This document shows, piece after piece, positions 34,558-42,501 of a stretch of 64,000 nt of DNA (its first letter is position 1; each line of letters opens with the position of its first letter). The position numbers were made by a program, and so were the translations under genes. The stretch comes from Corynebacterium lowii (lineage in GTDB: Bacteria; Actinomycetota; Actinomycetes; Mycobacteriales; Mycobacteriaceae): NCBI RefSeq assembly GCF_001412085.1, contig NZ_LKEV01000001.1, forward strand, positions 186,001-250,000, given 5' to 3'. The notes under the pieces were generated by a model. The model saw only the letters and a program-made list of their open reading frames with translations. It searched no databases and was not told where the DNA came from.

Positions 34558-35442
34558 ATGAGTCTGCATGATGAGCGAACCCTTCGACTGATATATCCGC
34601 AATGGCAAGGCGCCGGCCGGGACAACGTGGCGGCGCTGCTGCCGGAGATTCCGATGGAATACGGGCGCCGCGGCTACGCGGTGGGCAGCCGGGTTCTGGA
34701 GGCGATTCTCCCGCCACACCAAGGCCCGACGGCGACGGTGAGCGTCAGCGCCGAGGAATCCGGGGTGACGGAGGGGGTGGAATCGCGCGCGGAGATCACG
34801 CGGGCGCTTTCCGACGCCGTGGAGAAGCTGGAACCGCTGCGCGCGGGCGCGGTGGATCGGGTGCTCACCTTGGGCGGGGAATGCTCGGTGAGTGTGGCAC
34901 CCTTTGCCGCCCTGGCTCAGCGTTACGGGGATGACCTGGCCGTGGTGTGGCTGGACGCGCACCCGGATACCGATACCCAGGACACCGCTTACAACGGCTA
35001 TCACGCGATGGCGGTGTCCATGCTCACCGGCCACGGCGATCCGAGCATCGCGGAATCGCTGCCGGCCACCGTGGACGCGCAGAAGGTGGCTCTGGTGGGC
35101 CTCCACGATTGGGAACCGGACGCCTACGAGAACGTGGCGCGGTGGGGGTTGCGCGCCTTTTCTCCCGAGCACCTGCGCGAGACCTCGGCTCAGTTACTGG
35201 AGTGGCTGGCGCATACCGGTGCGACCAAAGTGGCGATCCACCTGGATGTGGACGTGATAGACAGCCGCGAGGCCGCCTGGGGCCTGGGCCGGGTTCCCGA
35301 CGGGCTGACCAAGGACCAAGTGAACCGGATCATCCAAGACCTCCAAGAAAACGCCGACGTGGTGGGCCTGACCATCGCGGAGTTCATTCCCCGCGAGGTG
35401 CTGGAGGTGCAGCAGTTCGTGGGGGAGCTGACCCAGCGCTAA
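34558..35442 (+). CDS. arginase family protein (metal ligand variant)
   Basis: A 294-residue ureohydrolase-fold protein. The family's metal motifs are LGGECSVS, WLDAHPDTDT and IHLDVDVID. The first normally reads GGDHS, so the His ligand of one Mn2+ is Cys here (GGEC), while the DAHxD and DxDxxD ligands are kept. It may be a divergent arginase, agmatinase or formiminoglutamase; substrate residues are not decisive. The start is the ATG at 34558; the open extension upstream is a translated repeat. The stop TAA is supplied by the start of the next repeat. Confidence 0.85.
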   Translation: MSLHDERTLRLIYPQWQGAGRDNVAALLPEIPMEYGRRGYAVGSRVLEAILPPHQGPTATVSVSAEESGVTEGVESRAEITRALSDAVEKLEPLRAGAVDRVLTLGGECSVSVAPFAALAQRYGDDLAVVWLDAHPDTDTQDTAYNGYHAMAVSMLTGHGDPSIAESLPATVDAQKVALVGLHDWEPDAYENVARWGLRAFSPEHLRETSAQLLEWLAHTGATKVAIHLDVDVIDSREAAWGLGRVPDGLTKDQVNRIIQDLQENADVVGLTIAEFIPREVLEVQQFVGELTQR

Positions 35443-35625
35443 GGGGTGCCACTGGCCGGGGTTGTCGCTTCTCGACGCCCCCGCTGGCACCCTTTGGCGT
35501 TGCTCGGAGCCATGCGGCCCTGCCCAGAGTGAGGGGGCTGTAAAAATCTGCGCCGACCTCAACCCCAAGAGGTGCCACCTCGGGGTGTGGGGGCGTCGAT
35601 AAGCCCCTACTGGCACCCCTTAGCG
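35437..35625. repeat. intergenic inverted-repeat units (two)
   Basis: Units lie at 35437-35499 and 35564-35625. The first begins with CGCTAAGGGG, where TAA is the arginase-like stop, and holds the core variant GCTTCTCGACGCC. The second has the exact core GGCGTCGATAAGC at 35592-35604. Confidence 0.9.
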
Positions 35626-35653
35626 CAGCCACAGCCGCAGCAACCCCAGCAGC

Positions 35654-36682
35654 TCAGAACACCTCGATCCGCGCCCCGAGGGATTCGGCCTGGATGAGTT
35701 GGCGCTCCCAATCCGGCCCGCCGGGGTGCACGCGCAGCACCGGGCGGGCGGAGATGCGGATGGGGCTCACGGAGTCTTTGAGGGCTCCGGAGCGGGCCTC
35801 GAAGCGCACGCGGGAGCGGTGACCGGCGTCGGTAAGCTCCTGGATGTGAGGGTGGGCGCCGGTGAGTTGGGCGCGGGCGTCGTTGAGGAGGGTCAGTGCC
35901 TCGTCGAGGGCGTCTACCAGGGCCTCGGAGTTCGTCTCGCACATGGCGCGCACCAGGGAGGGGGCGGTGCCGGCCACGCGGGTGCCGTCGCGGAAGCTGC
36001 CCGCCGCGAGCGAGAGGGCGAGCGCGCCGCCGTTATCGCCGGTGATCGCCAGGGTGGCCAAGGAGCCGCGGGAGATGGTGGCGCGGCCCACGGCGGCGTC
36101 GTGGCTGCTCACGCGCGCGGGGATGGCCTCGGCGCCCACGGCGGCGATCATGCGGGCCACGTCGGTCCACAGTTCCACCCATTCGGGGGTGGGGGTGGCG
36201 TCGCAGGCGTGATCGAAGGTGATAACCCACGCGGCGGAGCGGAAAAGTCCCTCGTGGGAGGCCTTCCAGCCGGATTGGGCGGTGCCGGCCATCGGGTGCC
36301 CGCCCACGTAGCGGCTTTCCATGCCGCGGTCGCGCACCATTTCATAGACCCGCGACTTCACGGAGGCGACGTCGGTGAAGCCGCAGCGCGGGGCGTGGGC
36401 GTTGAGGGCGTCGAGGATTTCCCCGAAGGAGGGCAGCGGCGTGGCGAGCACGATGAGCGCGCCTTCTTCGTTGGCGCGGTGCAGCGTGTCGAGGAGGTTG
36501 GCGCTCACGTCGAAGCCCTCCTTGGTGGCGGTGCGCGCGCCGGAGGGGGAGCGGTTATAGCCGTACACGGGGTGCCCGGCGGCGTGGAGGTCGCGCAGGA
36601 GGGAGCCCCCGATGAGGCCGATGCCGAGGATGCAGACGGGACGAGAAATTATGGTGGAGGTCACCTGACAAGTGTGGCACAT
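35654..36682 (-). CDS. tyrA: prephenate dehydrogenase TyrA with an anomalous internal patch
   Basis: A 342-residue enzyme that oxidises prephenate (or arogenate) to the tyrosine precursor. CILGIGLIGGSLLRDL is the NAD loop and GGHPMAGTAQSGW holds the catalytic His. GDNGGALALSLAAGSFRDGTRVAGT is the C-terminal dimer region (read as residues about 212-236). Between HDAAV and AITGD the protein reads [13 protein letters not shown] where family members have the conserved SHLxHxLA motif. Those residues are encoded by 42 bases (36049-36090) nearly identical to part of dprE1. The GTG at 36664 is an alternative start. It is divergent from the TadA-associated gene. Confidence 0.88.
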   Translation of the reverse strand: MCHTCQVTSTIISRPVCILGIGLIGGSLLRDLHAAGHPVYGYNRSPSGARTATKEGFDVSANLLDTLHRANEEGALIVLATPLPSFGEILDALNAHAPRCGFTDVASVKSRVYEMVRDRGMESRYVGGHPMAGTAQSGWKASHEGLFRSAAWVITFDHACDATPTPEWVELWTDVARMIAAVGAEAIPARVSSHDAAVGRATISRGSLATLAITGDNGGALALSLAAGSFRDGTRVAGTAPSLVRAMCETNSEALVDALDEALTLLNDARAQLTGAHPHIQELTDAGHRSRVRFEARSGALKDSVSPIRISARPVLRVHPGGPDWERQLIQAESLGARIEVF

Positions 36683-36702
36683 TCCGACTACCGTTACGGA
36701 GT

Positions 36703-37188
36703 ATGGAATCCGAGGATTACGGCGAGAGCTTTGCTGTGACGGTCACCCGCATGGGCGGCCAGTGGCAGGTGCGCGAATACGACGACGACTTTGAAACCAT
36801 CTCAGCCGCCGTGACCGCCGTGCGATCCCTGCGCAGCGAGGGGCCGGCCTTCGCGCTGCTCTGCGTGGAGGACGATTACTTTGTGATCGTGCGCCCCACC
36901 CCCCAGCGCGTGAAATTGCTCATTTCCGACGCCGTGGCCGCCACCGAGGATGACTTCGCCGCCTCCGTGCTCGACGAGATGGATGCCGAAATCCCTTACG
37001 ACGCCGCCGAGGATGACGCCTGGGCCGACGGCGACTTTGACATCCTTGCCGACCTCGGCCTCTCCGAGCAGGTCATGGGCGTGATTGCGGACGACGACGA
37101 GGCCTGGGCCTCCGAACAACTCATCCGCATCGCCGAAGAGCTGGACTTTGACTCGGAGCTTATCGACGCCGTGGACCTCGAAGGTTGA
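36703..37188 (+). CDS. tRNA adenosine deaminase-associated protein
   Basis: A 161-residue, very acidic protein (MESEDYGESFAVTVTRMGGQW onward to residue 21) of the actinobacterial family found next to TadA, equivalent to Rv3753c by position. The N-terminal half is a small alpha/beta domain and the C-terminal half is dominated by Asp/Glu. Its stop overlaps the TTG of tadA, implying translational coupling and perhaps a partner role. The biochemical function is unknown. It contains a 13-mer core at 37158 (ELIDAV). Confidence 0.88.
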   Translation: MESEDYGESFAVTVTRMGGQWQVREYDDDFETISAAVTAVRSLRSEGPAFALLCVEDDYFVIVRPTPQRVKLLISDAVAATEDDFAASVLDEMDAEIPYDAAEDDAWADGDFDILADLGLSEQVMGVIADDDEAWASEQLIRIAEELDFDSELIDAVDLEG

Positions 37189-37661
37189 TCCTCCCAGTTC
37201 CGGTGGGCGTGCTGGGCGCCGAAGAAGCGATGTGCCGCGCCCTTGATGTGGCGCATTCGACCCCGCCCGGCGACGTTCCCGTGGGCGCGGTGATCCTTGG
37301 ACCCGACGGCCACGAACTTTCTACCGCCACCAACCGCCGCGAGGCGGATGGGGACCCCACCGCCCACGCCGAGGTGCTGGCGATCCGCCAGGCCGCTGGC
37401 CTGCTTGGCGACGGCTGGCGACTCACCGACTGCACCCTCGTGGTTACTTTGGAGCCCTGCACCATGTGCGCGGGCGCGCTGCTGGGGGCTCGGGTGGGCC
37501 GCTTAATCTTTGGCGCCTATGAACCCAAGACCGGGGCCTGTGGTTCCGTGTTCGATGTGGTGCGTGACCGGGGGATATTGCACCATCCCGAGGTGCGCGG
37601 CGGGGTCTTGGAAGAGGAGTGTGCGGAGATGCTGGCGCGGTTTTTTGAGGAGCAGCGCTGA
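37185..37661 (+). CDS. tadA: tRNA-specific adenosine deaminase TadA
   Basis: A 158-residue zinc deaminase that converts A34 to inosine in tRNA-Arg(ACG), two copies of which lie in this window. The zinc site is HAE (in TAHAEVLAI) with PCTMC (in LEPCTMCAGA). The loop GACGSVFDVVRDRGILHHPEV matches the tRNA-binding region. The start is uncertain: TTG 37185 overlaps the previous stop; GTG 37203 or ATG 37230 would still keep the full catalytic domain. Confidence 0.93.
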   Translation: MILPVPVGVLGAEEAMCRALDVAHSTPPGDVPVGAVILGPDGHELSTATNRREADGDPTAHAEVLAIRQAAGLLGDGWRLTDCTLVVTLEPCTMCAGALLGARVGRLIFGAYEPKTGACGSVFDVVRDRGILHHPEVRGGVLEEECAEMLARFFEEQR

Positions 37662-37792
37662 GCAGAGATGCTGAGCCGTGACGCTGAGCAGCGCGGCTGC
37701 GCCGAATAAAATTTCCATCACAAAGTGATAACAATGGTGGCGAAGCGAGATGATTCGCTCCTATGCTCGGTAGGGAGCGAAAGGAGAGAACA

Positions 37793-37894
37793 ATGGGTTT
37801 TCTAGATGATGCTAAAGACAAGCTGAACGAGGCTAAGGATAAGGCTGCCGATGCAGCCTCCGAGGCCAAGGACAAAGTAGAGGAGCAGAAGTAA
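37793..37894 (+). CDS. 33-residue lysine/alanine-rich small protein
   Basis: A very short gene with an excellent ribosome-binding site (AAGGAGAG, 6 bases before ATG). The product starts MGFLDDAKDKLNEAKDK, continues as alternating Ala/Lys/Asp/Glu repeats, and ends EEQK. It looks like an LEA-like amphipathic helix similar to the repeats in CsbD-type stress proteins. Its TAA overlaps the ATG of the CsbD gene (TAATG), so the two are co-translated. Upstream, ATCACAAAGTGAT (37717-37729) and AGCGA/TCGCT inverted repeats are possible regulator sites. Confidence 0.75.
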   Translation: MGFLDDAKDKLNEAKDKAADAASEAKDKVEEQK

Positions 37895-38094
37895 TGAGCG
37901 ATTTTCAGGATAAGGCAGAGGACCTGGCTGGCAAGGCCAAGGAGACCGTAGGCGACGTCACCGATAACAAGGACCTTGAGAACGAGGGCAAGGCCGACCA
38001 GGTGAAGTCCGACATCAAGGAAAAGGTCACCGAGGCTGGCGAGGCCATCAAGGATAAGGCCAACGAGGTTCTGGGTTCCTTTAAGAAGGACTAA
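37894..38094 (+). CDS. CsbD family stress-response protein
   Basis: A 66-residue hydrophilic protein (MSDFQDKAEDLAGKAKETVG onward to residue 20). It carries the CsbD pattern GKAKETVGDVTDN with a DLENEGKADQ segment. Family members are abundant, general-stress-induced and of unknown molecular role. It is translationally coupled to the 33-residue gene. The following gene is tRNA-Ser. Confidence 0.9.
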   Translation: MSDFQDKAEDLAGKAKETVGDVTDNKDLENEGKADQVKSDIKEKVTEAGEAIKDKANEVLGSFKKD

Positions 38095-38142
38095 GACCTC
38101 CTGATTTGGGGCTAGCCCATCGCCTCGGATAACCTATCTCGC

Positions 38143-38233
38143 GGTGGCGTGTCCGAGCGGCCGAAGGTGCTCGCCTCGAAAGCGAGTGTTGGGTAACCCC
38201 CAACCGCGGGTTCAAATCCCGCCGCCACCGCCA
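38143..38233 (+). tRNA. tRNA-Ser (anticodon CGA)
   Basis: The acceptor stem is GGTGGCG/CGCCACC with discriminator G, and a 3' CCA is encoded at 38231-38233. The anticodon loop CTCGAAA gives CGA. A long variable arm and the T-arm CGGGTTCAAATCCCG are present. Confidence 0.93.
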
Positions 38234-38238
38234 AAAAA

Positions 38239-38282
38239 GAAACCCGCCCCCGTGCAAGCGATTGCGTGGGGGCGGGTTTCTT
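38239..38282 (+). terminator. intrinsic terminator after tRNA-Ser
   Basis: A strong stem of about 14 bp (GAAACCCGCCCCC with GGGGGCGGGTTTC) flanked by A6 and TT. It lies 6 bases downstream of the tRNA CCA and would work for either strand. Confidence 0.85.
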
Positions 38283-38315
38283 AGTGTTTCCGGGCTTTCT
38301 GGGGTTTTCCGCCTG

Positions 38316-38667
38316 CGCTAAGGGGTGACATTGACGGGGTGGGAAGGGCCGCTGCGGGGGAGGTGGCACCCCTTGAGGCCGGGGAGGCCGAGTGGGTGGT
38401 GCGTCGCAGCGCCAAGGGGTGCCACTGCCCGCTTATCGACGCCGCTTCCCCTCCCACTGGCACCCCTTAGGGTTGGGGCGGGCGTGGTGAGGAGAGGTGA
38501 GCGCCGATGGAGGCGCGCCAGCCCCCTGGGCGGAACCCCGCTACTTCATATCCACCGGAACCCACCCAGAGAGAGCCCATTCCGCACGAACCCCGCATGG
38601 ACCCCAGCGCCAAGGGGTGCCACCGGGGCGTCGATAAGCCGGGCGGGGCCGAAGTGGCACCCCTTCA
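38316..38667. repeat. intergenic inverted-repeat units (three) in a 430-bp gap
   Basis: Units lie at 38316-38376, 38410-38470 and 38607-38667, with cores at 38431-38443 and 38627-38639 in opposite orientations. The sequence between 38470 and 38607 shows nothing recognisable. The last unit ends about 30 bases before the ribosome-binding site of the MmpL gene. Confidence 0.9.
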
Positions 38668-38711
38668 GTACACTTGGGGAGTCTTTTAATCGATGGAGGG
38701 AACGTAGGTTC

Positions 38712-41237
38712 GTGGCTGAACTGTTGTACTCGCTGGGCCGCTGGTCGTTTCGCAAGAAGTGGTGGGTGCTGTGCACGTGGCTGCTGGTGTTGGTGGCGAT
38801 GGCGGGTGCGGCGCTGTCCTTCATGCGCCCTTTTACTAATCAGTTCTCCATTAATAATTCGCCCTCGATTGAGGCCACGCGCATGCTGGTGGAAAACTTC
38901 CCTGAACAGGGAAATCCGGTGACCGCGGCCTCCATCAACGTGGTATTTAAGGCGCCGGAGGGGCAGAAGCTCACCGATCCACAGAACACCAAGGCCATCG
39001 ACGGTGTGATCGCCTCCCTGGACGAGGGCCTGGGCGACCTCATCACCGATACCCAGCGTTTTGGTAACCCCGTGACCAAAACAAAAGAGCTGGAAGAACA
39101 GGTGATTCAGACCTCCGTGGATTCCGGCCTGCCGGAGGAAAGCGCCCAAAAAGATGCCGAGAATCTGAGTCTGCTCTCCGCCGATGAAAAAATCGGCTAC
39201 ACCACCTTTGCCCTGGACGTGGAAACCTCGATGGACGTCACCCAGGAGCAGCGCGATGCCGTGACGGCCGCGATGGAGAAGGGCCGCGCCGCGGGTCTCC
39301 AAGTAGAGGCCGGTGGCGCGGGCTTTGGCGATCCCATCGCTATTAAGACCTCCAGCGAAATGATCGGCCTCATCGTGGCCTTTGTGGTGCTGATCTTCAC
39401 CTTCGGTTCCCTGGTGGCGGCCGGGCTGCCCCTGATTACCGCCGTGATCGGCGTGGGCATTGGCGTGCTGGGAATCCTGCTGACCACGCGCTTTGTGGAA
39501 CTCAATAACATCACCCCCACCTTGGCGGTGATGATCGGCCTGGCGGTGGGCATTGATTATGCGCTCTTTATCTTGGCGCGTTACCGCGCGGAACGCGCCC
39601 GCCTGGAACCCGAGGAGGCCGCCGGTATGGCCGTGGGGACGGCGGGAACCGCGGTGGTGTTCGCAGCGGTGACCGTGATCGTGGCGCTCGCCGCCCTGGC
39701 TGTGGCCAATATCGGCTTCCTCACGGCGATGGGCTTGCTGGCGGCCTTTACCGTTTTCGCCGCGCTCTTGGTGGCGCTCACCCTCGTGCCCGCGCTTCTG
39801 GGAATCGTGGGGAACAAGGCCTTTGCGGGTGCCATTCCGGGGGTGGCGGGGAATAAACGAGCCCGCACTGGCACCCCTCACGGCCGACGCCGCGCCGCCC
39901 AAGCCAATACTGCCCAAGTCGATGCCGGCCAAGTAAACCCCACCCTCACGGGAGCGTCGGAAGCCAGCGGCCAGGGCCGCCACCGCCTCCGCACCGAGGA
40001 AGCAGAAAGAACAGAAAACACAGCCAACTCCCTCGGCCGCCGCTGGGTTCGTTTCGTCCACAAGGTGCCGGGCCTGACCATCGCCGTGGTGGTGCTGGGC
40101 CTGGGCGCGCTGACGTACCCGGTGACGCAGTTGGAGATGGCCCTGCCCTCGGATTCCACCTCGAATCTGGAGACCACGCAGCGCAAGTCCGCGGACCTCA
40201 TGGCGGAGGGCTTTGGCGCTGGCGTGAACTCGCCCTTCTTGATGATCGTGGATGCTCACGAGGTGTCCACGCAGTCCGCCGCGCTCCAGCCTTTCATGGC
40301 GGCGCAGGGGGAGTCCGCGCAGGAGAATCCGCAGCGGGCCGCCGCGCTGAGTTCCTTTATTTATACGGTGGATACTCTCGATGGCATGGCGGGGGTGAAG
40401 AATGCCCAGTTGGTAGGCGCTAATGAGGATTACACGGCCGCTCAGATCATGGTGACCCCGTACACGGGCCCGGCGGATCAGGAGACGGTGCAGCTTTCCC
40501 ACGCGCTGCGTGAGCGCGCGGAGCAGATCGCCGGTGCTACGGGCACCACGGTGGGTCTCACGGGATTGACCGCGGTGCAGATGGACATTACGGAGACCTT
40601 GGCTGGGGCCATGCCGCTCTATCTGAGCATTGTGGTGGGCCTGGCGATTGTGCTGTTGCTCTTGGTGTTCCGTTCCTTGATGGTGCCGCTGGTGGCGGGC
40701 CTGGGATTCCTGCTTTCGGTGGGTGCGGCCTTCGGCGTGACGGTACTGGTGTGGCAGGAGGGTCTGTGGGGGCTGGTGGGCACTCCGGCGCCGCTGATTT
40801 CCTTCATGCCGATCTTCCTCATCGGTGTCACCTTCGGCCTGGCGATGGATTATCAGGTCTTTTTGGTCACCCGCATGCGCGAGCATTACACCCATTCCGG
40901 CGGGGTCTCTCACTCGGAGTACACGGCGGTGGAGGAGTCCGTGGTGGAGGGCTTTGCCCAGGGCGCGCGCGTGGTCACGGCGGCGGCGCTCATTATGATC
41001 GCGGTGTTCGTGGCCTTCATCGACCAGCCCTTGCCGTTCATTCAGATCTTCGGCTTTGCGCTGGGCATGGGCGTGCTTTTTGACGCCTTCTTTATCCGCA
41101 TGGCACTCGCCCCCGCCTCGATGTTCGTGCTGGGGCGGGCTACCTGGTGGATTCCGCGCTGGTTGGATAGGATCATGCCCTCCTTGGACGTGGAGGGTTC
41201 GGCTCTAGAGAAAAAGGTATTGGCTAAGCATGAGTGA
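38712..41237 (+). CDS. MMPL family RND transporter
   Basis: An 841-residue transporter with twin RND repeats. Each has one helix, a large periplasmic domain and five helices. The proton-relay pairs are visible in the fourth helices (GLAVGIDYALFILARYRAER and GLAMDYQVFLVTRM), with Asp-Tyr in both. Corynebacterial MmpL proteins export trehalose monocorynomycolate, so a cell-envelope lipid cargo is likely. The GTG at 38712 is used (GGAGGG upstream); the longer frame is a translated repeat. A cytosolic Arg/Ala/Gln-rich linker of about 55 residues (starting near residue 383) is unusual and begins with a piece that looks repeat-derived. The end overlaps tgt by 8 bases. Confidence 0.92.
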   Translation: MAELLYSLGRWSFRKKWWVLCTWLLVLVAMAGAALSFMRPFTNQFSINNSPSIEATRMLVENFPEQGNPVTAASINVVFKAPEGQKLTDPQNTKAIDGVIASLDEGLGDLITDTQRFGNPVTKTKELEEQVIQTSVDSGLPEESAQKDAENLSLLSADEKIGYTTFALDVETSMDVTQEQRDAVTAAMEKGRAAGLQVEAGGAGFGDPIAIKTSSEMIGLIVAFVVLIFTFGSLVAAGLPLITAVIGVGIGVLGILLTTRFVELNNITPTLAVMIGLAVGIDYALFILARYRAERARLEPEEAAGMAVGTAGTAVVFAAVTVIVALAALAVANIGFLTAMGLLAAFTVFAALLVALTLVPALLGIVGNKAFAGAIPGVAGNKRARTGTPHGRRRAAQANTAQVDAGQVNPTLTGASEASGQGRHRLRTEEAERTENTANSLGRRWVRFVHKVPGLTIAVVVLGLGALTYPVTQLEMALPSDSTSNLETTQRKSADLMAEGFGAGVNSPFLMIVDAHEVSTQSAALQPFMAAQGESAQENPQRAAALSSFIYTVDTLDGMAGVKNAQLVGANEDYTAAQIMVTPYTGPADQETVQLSHALRERAEQIAGATGTTVGLTGLTAVQMDITETLAGAMPLYLSIVVGLAIVLLLLVFRSLMVPLVAGLGFLLSVGAAFGVTVLVWQEGLWGLVGTPAPLISFMPIFLIGVTFGLAMDYQVFLVTRMREHYTHSGGVSHSEYTAVEESVVEGFAQGARVVTAAALIMIAVFVAFIDQPLPFIQIFGFALGMGVLFDAFFIRMALAPASMFVLGRATWWIPRWLDRIMPSLDVEGSALEKKVLAKHE

Positions 41238-42489
41238 TCTTTTCTTTGAGGTGGGTACCCGCCTGGATAATGACCAGCCGGGCAAGCATGGCCGCACGGG
41301 CGTGATTCACACCCCGCACGGGGATATTGCCACCCCGGCCTTCATCCCGGTGGCCACCAAGGCCACGGTGAAAACGCTCACCCCGGAGCAGATTCGGGAG
41401 ACGGGCGCCCAGGCGATCCTCTCCAACGCCTACCACCTGTATTTGCAGCCCGGCCCGGAGATCGTGGACGAGGCCGGGGGAGTGGCGGCCTTTGAGAATT
41501 GGCACGGCCCCACCTACACCGATTCCGGTGGATTCCAGGTGATGAGCCTGGGCGTGGGCTTTAAAAAGGTACTGGCGATGGACGTGGCCAACCTCACCAA
41601 GGAGGACGTGCGCGCCGCCAAGAAGGAGCGCCTGGCCAAGGTGGATGAGGACGGCGTGGATTTCAAGTCCGTCATCGACGGCTCGGCGCACCGCTTTACC
41701 CCCGAGGTTTCCATGCAAATCCAGCACCACCTGGGTGCGGACATCATGTTTGCCTTCGATGAGCTCACGACGCTCGTCGATAGCAGGGCTTACCAGGAGG
41801 AATCCCTGGTGCGCACCACGCGCTGGGCGCAGCGCTGCCTCGATGAACACCATCGCCTCACCCTGGCCCGTCCGGACAAGCCTAAGCAATCGCTGTGGGG
41901 CGTGGTGCAGGGCGCGCAGTACGAGGACCTGCGCTGCAAGGCCACCCGCGATCTGGTGTCGCTTTCCGACGCCGCCGAGGCCCAAGGTAAGCGCGGTTTC
42001 GGGGGCTTTGGCATTGGCGGCGCCCTGGAAAAGGAGAACCTGGGCACTATCGTGGGCTGGGTCTGCGACGAGCTCCCCCAGCACAAACCCCGGCACCTGC
42101 TGGGTATCTCCGAGCCAGACGACCTTTTTACCGCCATCGAGGCGGGCGCGGATACCTTCGATTGCGTGGCCCCCACCCGCCTGGGGCGGCGCGGTGGCGT
42201 GTACACCCTGGATGGCCGCCTGAACCTCACCAACGCCCGCTTCAAGCGCGACTTCAAGGGCATTGACGAGGAGTTCGGCGGCTACGTCTCCCAGAATTAT
42301 TCCCGCGCCTATATCCACCACCTGCTCAAGGCCAAGGAGTTCCTAGCCGGAACCCTGTGCACCATGCATAACCTCGCCTTCATGGTAGGGCTGGTGGATA
42401 ATATCCGCGCCGCGATCCAGGCCGGGGATTATGAGGCCTACCGCGATGAGTTCCTGGGCCGTTATTACCAAGGAACCCGCGCCGTGTGA
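41230..42489 (+). CDS. tgt: tRNA-guanine transglycosylase Tgt (zinc cysteines missing)
   Basis: A 419-residue TIM-barrel enzyme that exchanges G34 in GUN-anticodon tRNAs for a queuosine precursor. YTDSGGFQVMSLG contains the first active-site Asp. VVQGAQY and IGGALEKE are substrate-pocket loops. FDCVAPTRLGRRGG carries the nucleophilic Asp. The conserved CxCxxC before NYSRAYxHHL is replaced by F349, G351 and S354 (EFGGYVSQNYSRAY), though the later His in MHNLAFM remains. It should therefore lack the structural zinc. It overlaps mmpL by 8 bases. Confidence 0.9.
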   Translation: MSDLFFEVGTRLDNDQPGKHGRTGVIHTPHGDIATPAFIPVATKATVKTLTPEQIRETGAQAILSNAYHLYLQPGPEIVDEAGGVAAFENWHGPTYTDSGGFQVMSLGVGFKKVLAMDVANLTKEDVRAAKKERLAKVDEDGVDFKSVIDGSAHRFTPEVSMQIQHHLGADIMFAFDELTTLVDSRAYQEESLVRTTRWAQRCLDEHHRLTLARPDKPKQSLWGVVQGAQYEDLRCKATRDLVSLSDAAEAQGKRGFGGFGIGGALEKENLGTIVGWVCDELPQHKPRHLLGISEPDDLFTAIEAGADTFDCVAPTRLGRRGGVYTLDGRLNLTNARFKRDFKGIDEEFGGYVSQNYSRAYIHHLLKAKEFLAGTLCTMHNLAFMVGLVDNIRAAIQAGDYEAYRDEFLGRYYQGTRAV

Positions 42490-42501
42490 GAAAATGCGCA
42501 G

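Noticed and set aside
38325..38711. N-terminal extension of the MmpL gene by about 129 residues
   Set aside because: It translates intergenic repeats (GCHRGVDKPG-like peptides). The GTG at 38712 has a ribosome-binding site and gives the family N-terminus. The same reasoning removed extensions of aftA, the arginase-like gene, yhhQ, the amidohydrolase, gluQ and ybaK.
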